Shown here: positions 6,325-8,709 of the stretch, one piece after another
Layout of the letters: each line of letters opens with the position of its first letter
How positions within the stretch are numbered: position 1 is the stretch's first letter
Source: JBAXBF01 sp034429745
GTDB lineage: Bacteria; Chloroflexota; Anaerolineae; Anaerolineales; DRKV01
Length of the DNA stretch: 8,709 nt
Reading direction: 5' to 3'
Assembly (NCBI GenBank): GCA_034429745.1
Contig: DAOUFY010000023.1
Span: 1-8,709 of the forward strand
The notes under the pieces: generated by a model
Databases searched by the model: none
What the model saw: only the letters and a program-made list of their open reading frames with translations
What the model was told of the DNA's origin: nothing
Position numbers and translations under genes: made by a program

Positions 6325-6372
6325 TTAATAACATTTTTCTGGGATATTCAAATTATTTTCCTTGTTACAACT

Positions 6373-6412
6373 CAATCAGAACAGCAGATGAAATATCCTA
6401 CTGTTCTGATTG
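6373..6412 (-). terminator. 12-bp perfect hairpin after the clostripain gene
   Basis: CAATCAGAACAG (6373-6384) and CTGTTCTGATTG (6401-6412) are perfect inverted repeats around a 16-nt loop, 17 bp beyond the protease stop codon. The position fits a terminator or mRNA-stabilising 3' stem for the protease transcript. The minus-strand tail (AGTTGTAAC) is poor in T, whereas the plus-strand tail is TTTT. It may therefore act mainly as a 3'-end stabiliser or on read-through from the plus strand. Confidence 0.5.
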
Positions 6413-6429
6413 TTTTAGCACAAAAATAT

Positions 6430-8706
6430 TTATTCTTTGCTTTCACTTATGGTTACTTCATCCGACCATTGCTCATAAGTGTTACCTTCCAAATCTTCTA
6501 CAACAATGCCTACAACGTATTTTCCAGGAAAAGCTTCGTAAGGCGCCCATTCCAATCTGTGCTTTCCAAATATAACCGTTCCTCCTTCATGTTCTTGCAA
6601 AGCATCATCTACGAACCATTTTTCCTGTATAGTGAAAGTGTCACCGTCTTTTGGCGTGATTATTCTAGGCGGTCCATTTCTATTTTCATTGTAAAACACT
6701 AATAATTTTTTCATTTTTCCTTCACCGGTAAACTCCAGCAATGCACCACGCTTATCCTTAGTGTCTTTCGAGGTGTATATACCTGAAACAGTATATACAT
6801 CATCTTTTGCTTCTACACCATATAACATTGGCTCAAATAAAGCAAATTGATCATTTTCTTCCTTTCCATCAGTGATGAAGTATATTATTGGTTCCCAATC
6901 AACATCTAAAGATAGTGCTTCCCCATTTTTCACCTCCCAATCGGGGTACACAACACCGTTCGCCTTTTTTGATTTATCAGCAGCTACATAATCAATGTTG
7001 GCTGTCAAATACGCGTCCTGTTCCTGATCATAATATAGAGTATAAAGATAGATGTAAGCAATTTGATCTGCGCTCGTGATTTCAGTGTTGATTGTAATTT
7101 TTTCATTTGCTTTTATCTCTAGGGAGGATAAAGTTAAGGGAGAAACTGTGATTTCACTTTGTATTTCCTCCCCCACCTCTTCTTGCGGTGCTTGGGCTTC
7201 TTCTTCAACCGGTTTTGTTTCTTCTTCTTGTGGTGTTGTTTCTGTGCCCTCTTCCTGCAATTCTTCCTGATGTTGCTCTTCTGGCTGCTGCACTACTAAT
7301 TGTTCCTCAGGTTCTGTTCCCCATGGCATAAGCACATTAAGATTTACACTTTTGGGATCAACTTTCTTATTGCTATAGAAATAATTTAAAAATTGATACC
7401 ATAATGAGGCTTTGGCAAACCTTTGGACATATTCTCCATAGTTTGGATCAGTTCCTTGAGGCAATGTTTTTTCATAGAGATTTTTATTGGGAAAATATAT
7501 TGTGAAACCAGTTGCACCTGGTCTTTTTGCTCCATGCTTTTCAAGCACAATGGATTTTTTAATAGCTTTTAATAACTCATCCACAGCTTTCTGCACTTCT
7601 TTATCTGTTGTATTTTGCTTAATAAGCGATGCAAAATGACCTAAGTCAATGAAGGATGGCTTTTCTTCTTCACCAAAAACATTTTCAAAACTTTGGGTAT
7701 AAGAACGAGCCTTGGAAATGGTTGTTTTATCAACATTAAGTAAGGCTATAATAAAGTCGTTTAACTTGTTAATTAAATTAGCAAATTCTTCAGTCTTAGT
7801 TGCCGTCAATGTAATATCTTGACCTAATTCTTTAATGACTTCTTTGGCAGTTACAGGTTCTTCAATGCCAAAATTTTCCATAACAAAACTGGCTCTTGCA
7901 TCATCTAAATTAATCCTAGCGTCTTGATCTATGTAACCATTCACAATGTTCTGTGCCAATTTATCACTGCTTATTGAAGGATTTTTTACCAATTGTTCAA
8001 GAAATGAAGCATAAGCCCAACCTAATGAAGGTTCTACTTCCTGAGATGCCACAACAACTTTTGTATATGGTACAACGCTAGTTATAGCCTCAACTTGACT
8101 CATTAAACATGCATCAAAGCCTATTAATTCAAATTGTTCTATTCCAGTTTTTTCTACTATTTCAGCTAGGGCATCGTCAATTTTTTGGGCTGTAAAAGAA
8201 CTTTCTGGCACGGGGTCATTGTCATTCCATCCACCTACCCAACCCATACCATGGTCAGATAAAATCAATACATATTTTTCAGCTGGATAATTCGTAACAC
8301 CCCACTCAACAAAATCTACCAAAGTCTTAGGATCACCGCTATCCAATTCACCTAAATCTTCAATCTCTTCTGAATGAATCGTTTCTAAATCATCATCTTG
8401 ATTAATAACAAATCTTTTTACAGTTGTCCAATCACCATCTCCATCAAACCCACCTTTATATCGATCCATCTGCGACACAATAACAACATCTTCAGTCGAA
8501 CCAATCAACTCGGCTTCATTGAGGTCAGTAAAGATATCCTTTTCTAATACTTCATCATCAGCGTTTTGATATAACAGAACTAACCATCTAGATTTTACAG
8601 GAGGTTCCTCCTGTTTGTATGTTGCCAGAGCAATGTCTGTTCTGAACGATGATGAAAACCATAAAACGAACAAAAATAAGATTATTGTTTTCCAAAATAC
8701 TTTCAT
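6430..8706 (-). CDS. Secreted clostripain-family (peptidase C11) cysteine protease
   Basis: This 758-residue protein starts with a Lys-containing n-region and a hydrophobic core (about 7-28), a probable Sec signal peptide with no lipobox. The C11 domain spans about 40-440. Strand WLVLLYQNADDE (41-52) is followed by LILSDHGMGWVGG (147-159) with the catalytic His152, and by ELIGFDACLMSQVE (193-206) with the catalytic Cys200. SQEVEPSLGW (221-230) and GFTIYFP (400-406) follow. These are hallmarks of clostripain, a caspase-clan protease cutting after arginine or lysine. Specificity here is not shown. Residues about 466-517 are a Glu/Gln/Pro/Thr-rich linker, followed by a beta-rich region of about 240 residues that I cannot name. 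It ends with GKYVVGIVVEDLEGNTYE (728-745), an Ig-like-looking pattern. No LPXTG or membrane anchor is visible, so it is probably secreted. The ATG is 4 nt from the window edge, so an upstream start cannot be excluded, but the signal peptide supports this one. Confidence 0.9.
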   Translation of the reverse strand: MKVFWKTIILFLFVLWFSSSFRTDIALATYKQEEPPVKSRWLVLLYQNADDEVLEKDIFTDLNEAELIGSTEDVVIVSQMDRYKGGFDGDGDWTTVKRFVINQDDDLETIHSEEIEDLGELDSGDPKTLVDFVEWGVTNYPAEKYVLILSDHGMGWVGGWNDNDPVPESSFTAQKIDDALAEIVEKTGIEQFELIGFDACLMSQVEAITSVVPYTKVVVASQEVEPSLGWAYASFLEQLVKNPSISSDKLAQNIVNGYIDQDARINLDDARASFVMENFGIEEPVTAKEVIKELGQDITLTATKTEEFANLINKLNDFIIALLNVDKTTISKARSYTQSFENVFGEEEKPSFIDLGHFASLIKQNTTDKEVQKAVDELLKAIKKSIVLEKHGAKRPGATGFTIYFPNKNLYEKTLPQGTDPNYGEYVQRFAKASLWYQFLNYFYSNKKVDPKSVNLNVLMPWGTEPEEQLVVQQPEEQHQEELQEEGTETTPQEEETKPVEEEAQAPQEEVGEEIQSEITVSPLTLSSLEIKANEKITINTEITSADQIAYIYLYTLYYDQEQDAYLTANIDYVAADKSKKANGVVYPDWEVKNGEALSLDVDWEPIIYFITDGKEENDQFALFEPMLYGVEAKDDVYTVSGIYTSKDTKDKRGALLEFTGEGKMKKLLVFYNENRNGPPRIITPKDGDTFTIQEKWFVDDALQEHEGGTVIFGKHRLEWAPYEAFPGKYVVGIVVEDLEGNTYEQWSDEVTISESKE

Positions 8707-8709
8707 GTT

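Noticed and set aside
6249..6702. Plus-strand open frames of about 105 codons across the tRNA and the 3' end of the protease gene
   Set aside because: They overlap the tRNA and are antisense to the protease, lack a good ribosome binding site and show no recognisable motif.
1..8709. CRISPR array, insertion sequence or riboswitch
   Set aside because: No regularly spaced repeats, terminal inverted repeats with a transposase, or conserved aptamer-like leader could be found. The intergenic gaps are short and mostly AT-rich.

Overview
The window looks like chromosomal DNA of a low-GC Gram-positive bacterium (Firmicutes, most likely a clostridial lineage). The evidence is AT-rich intergenic DNA, AGGAG/GAGGAG-type ribosome binding sites, a secreted clostripain-family (C11) protease and a type II tRNA-Leu typical of Firmicutes. 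I cannot name a genus. Six complete protein genes, one protein gene that is complete unless its start lies beyond the right edge, one partial gene and one tRNA are supported. No transposase, integrase, CRISPR array or rRNA is visible.

Left third (1-3224): a divergent regulator/operon module. On the minus strand lie an EamA/DMT-type membrane transporter, a stand-alone B3/B4 (PheT editing/tRNA-binding type) domain protein overlapping it by 8 nt, and, 9 nt further on, the first 16 codons of a gene cut by the window edge. Its N-terminus carries a G-Q-H-F motif like that of Erm/RsmA rRNA adenine methyltransferases. On the plus strand, divergent, is a MocR/GabR-type regulator (GntR winged helix fused to a PLP aminotransferase fold). 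The 123-bp divergent region carries four copies of an ACTGG/CCAGT half-site, the probable MocR operator. The parts suggest an amino-acid or amino-acid-analogue sensing and export system with a translation-related component. That is inference.

Middle (3330-6030): a TetR-family repressor and a DHA3-type MFS drug-efflux transporter form a tight two-gene operon. It sits behind a good sigma-A promoter whose start region is covered by a 19-bp imperfect palindrome, the likely TetR autoregulatory site. A GNAT N-acetyltransferase follows with its own leader. Regulated export, acetylation and a possible Erm-like gene give this region the look of a small-molecule resistance neighbourhood.

Right part (6181-8706): on the minus strand, a clostripain-family cysteine protease with an N-terminal signal sequence, a Glu/Gln-rich linker and an extra C-terminal beta-rich region. 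It is followed by a 12-bp perfect hairpin and then a tRNA-Leu(UAG) with its own extended -10 promoter and a downstream hairpin. The protease start codon lies 4 nt from the right edge, so its promoter and ribosome binding site are outside the window.
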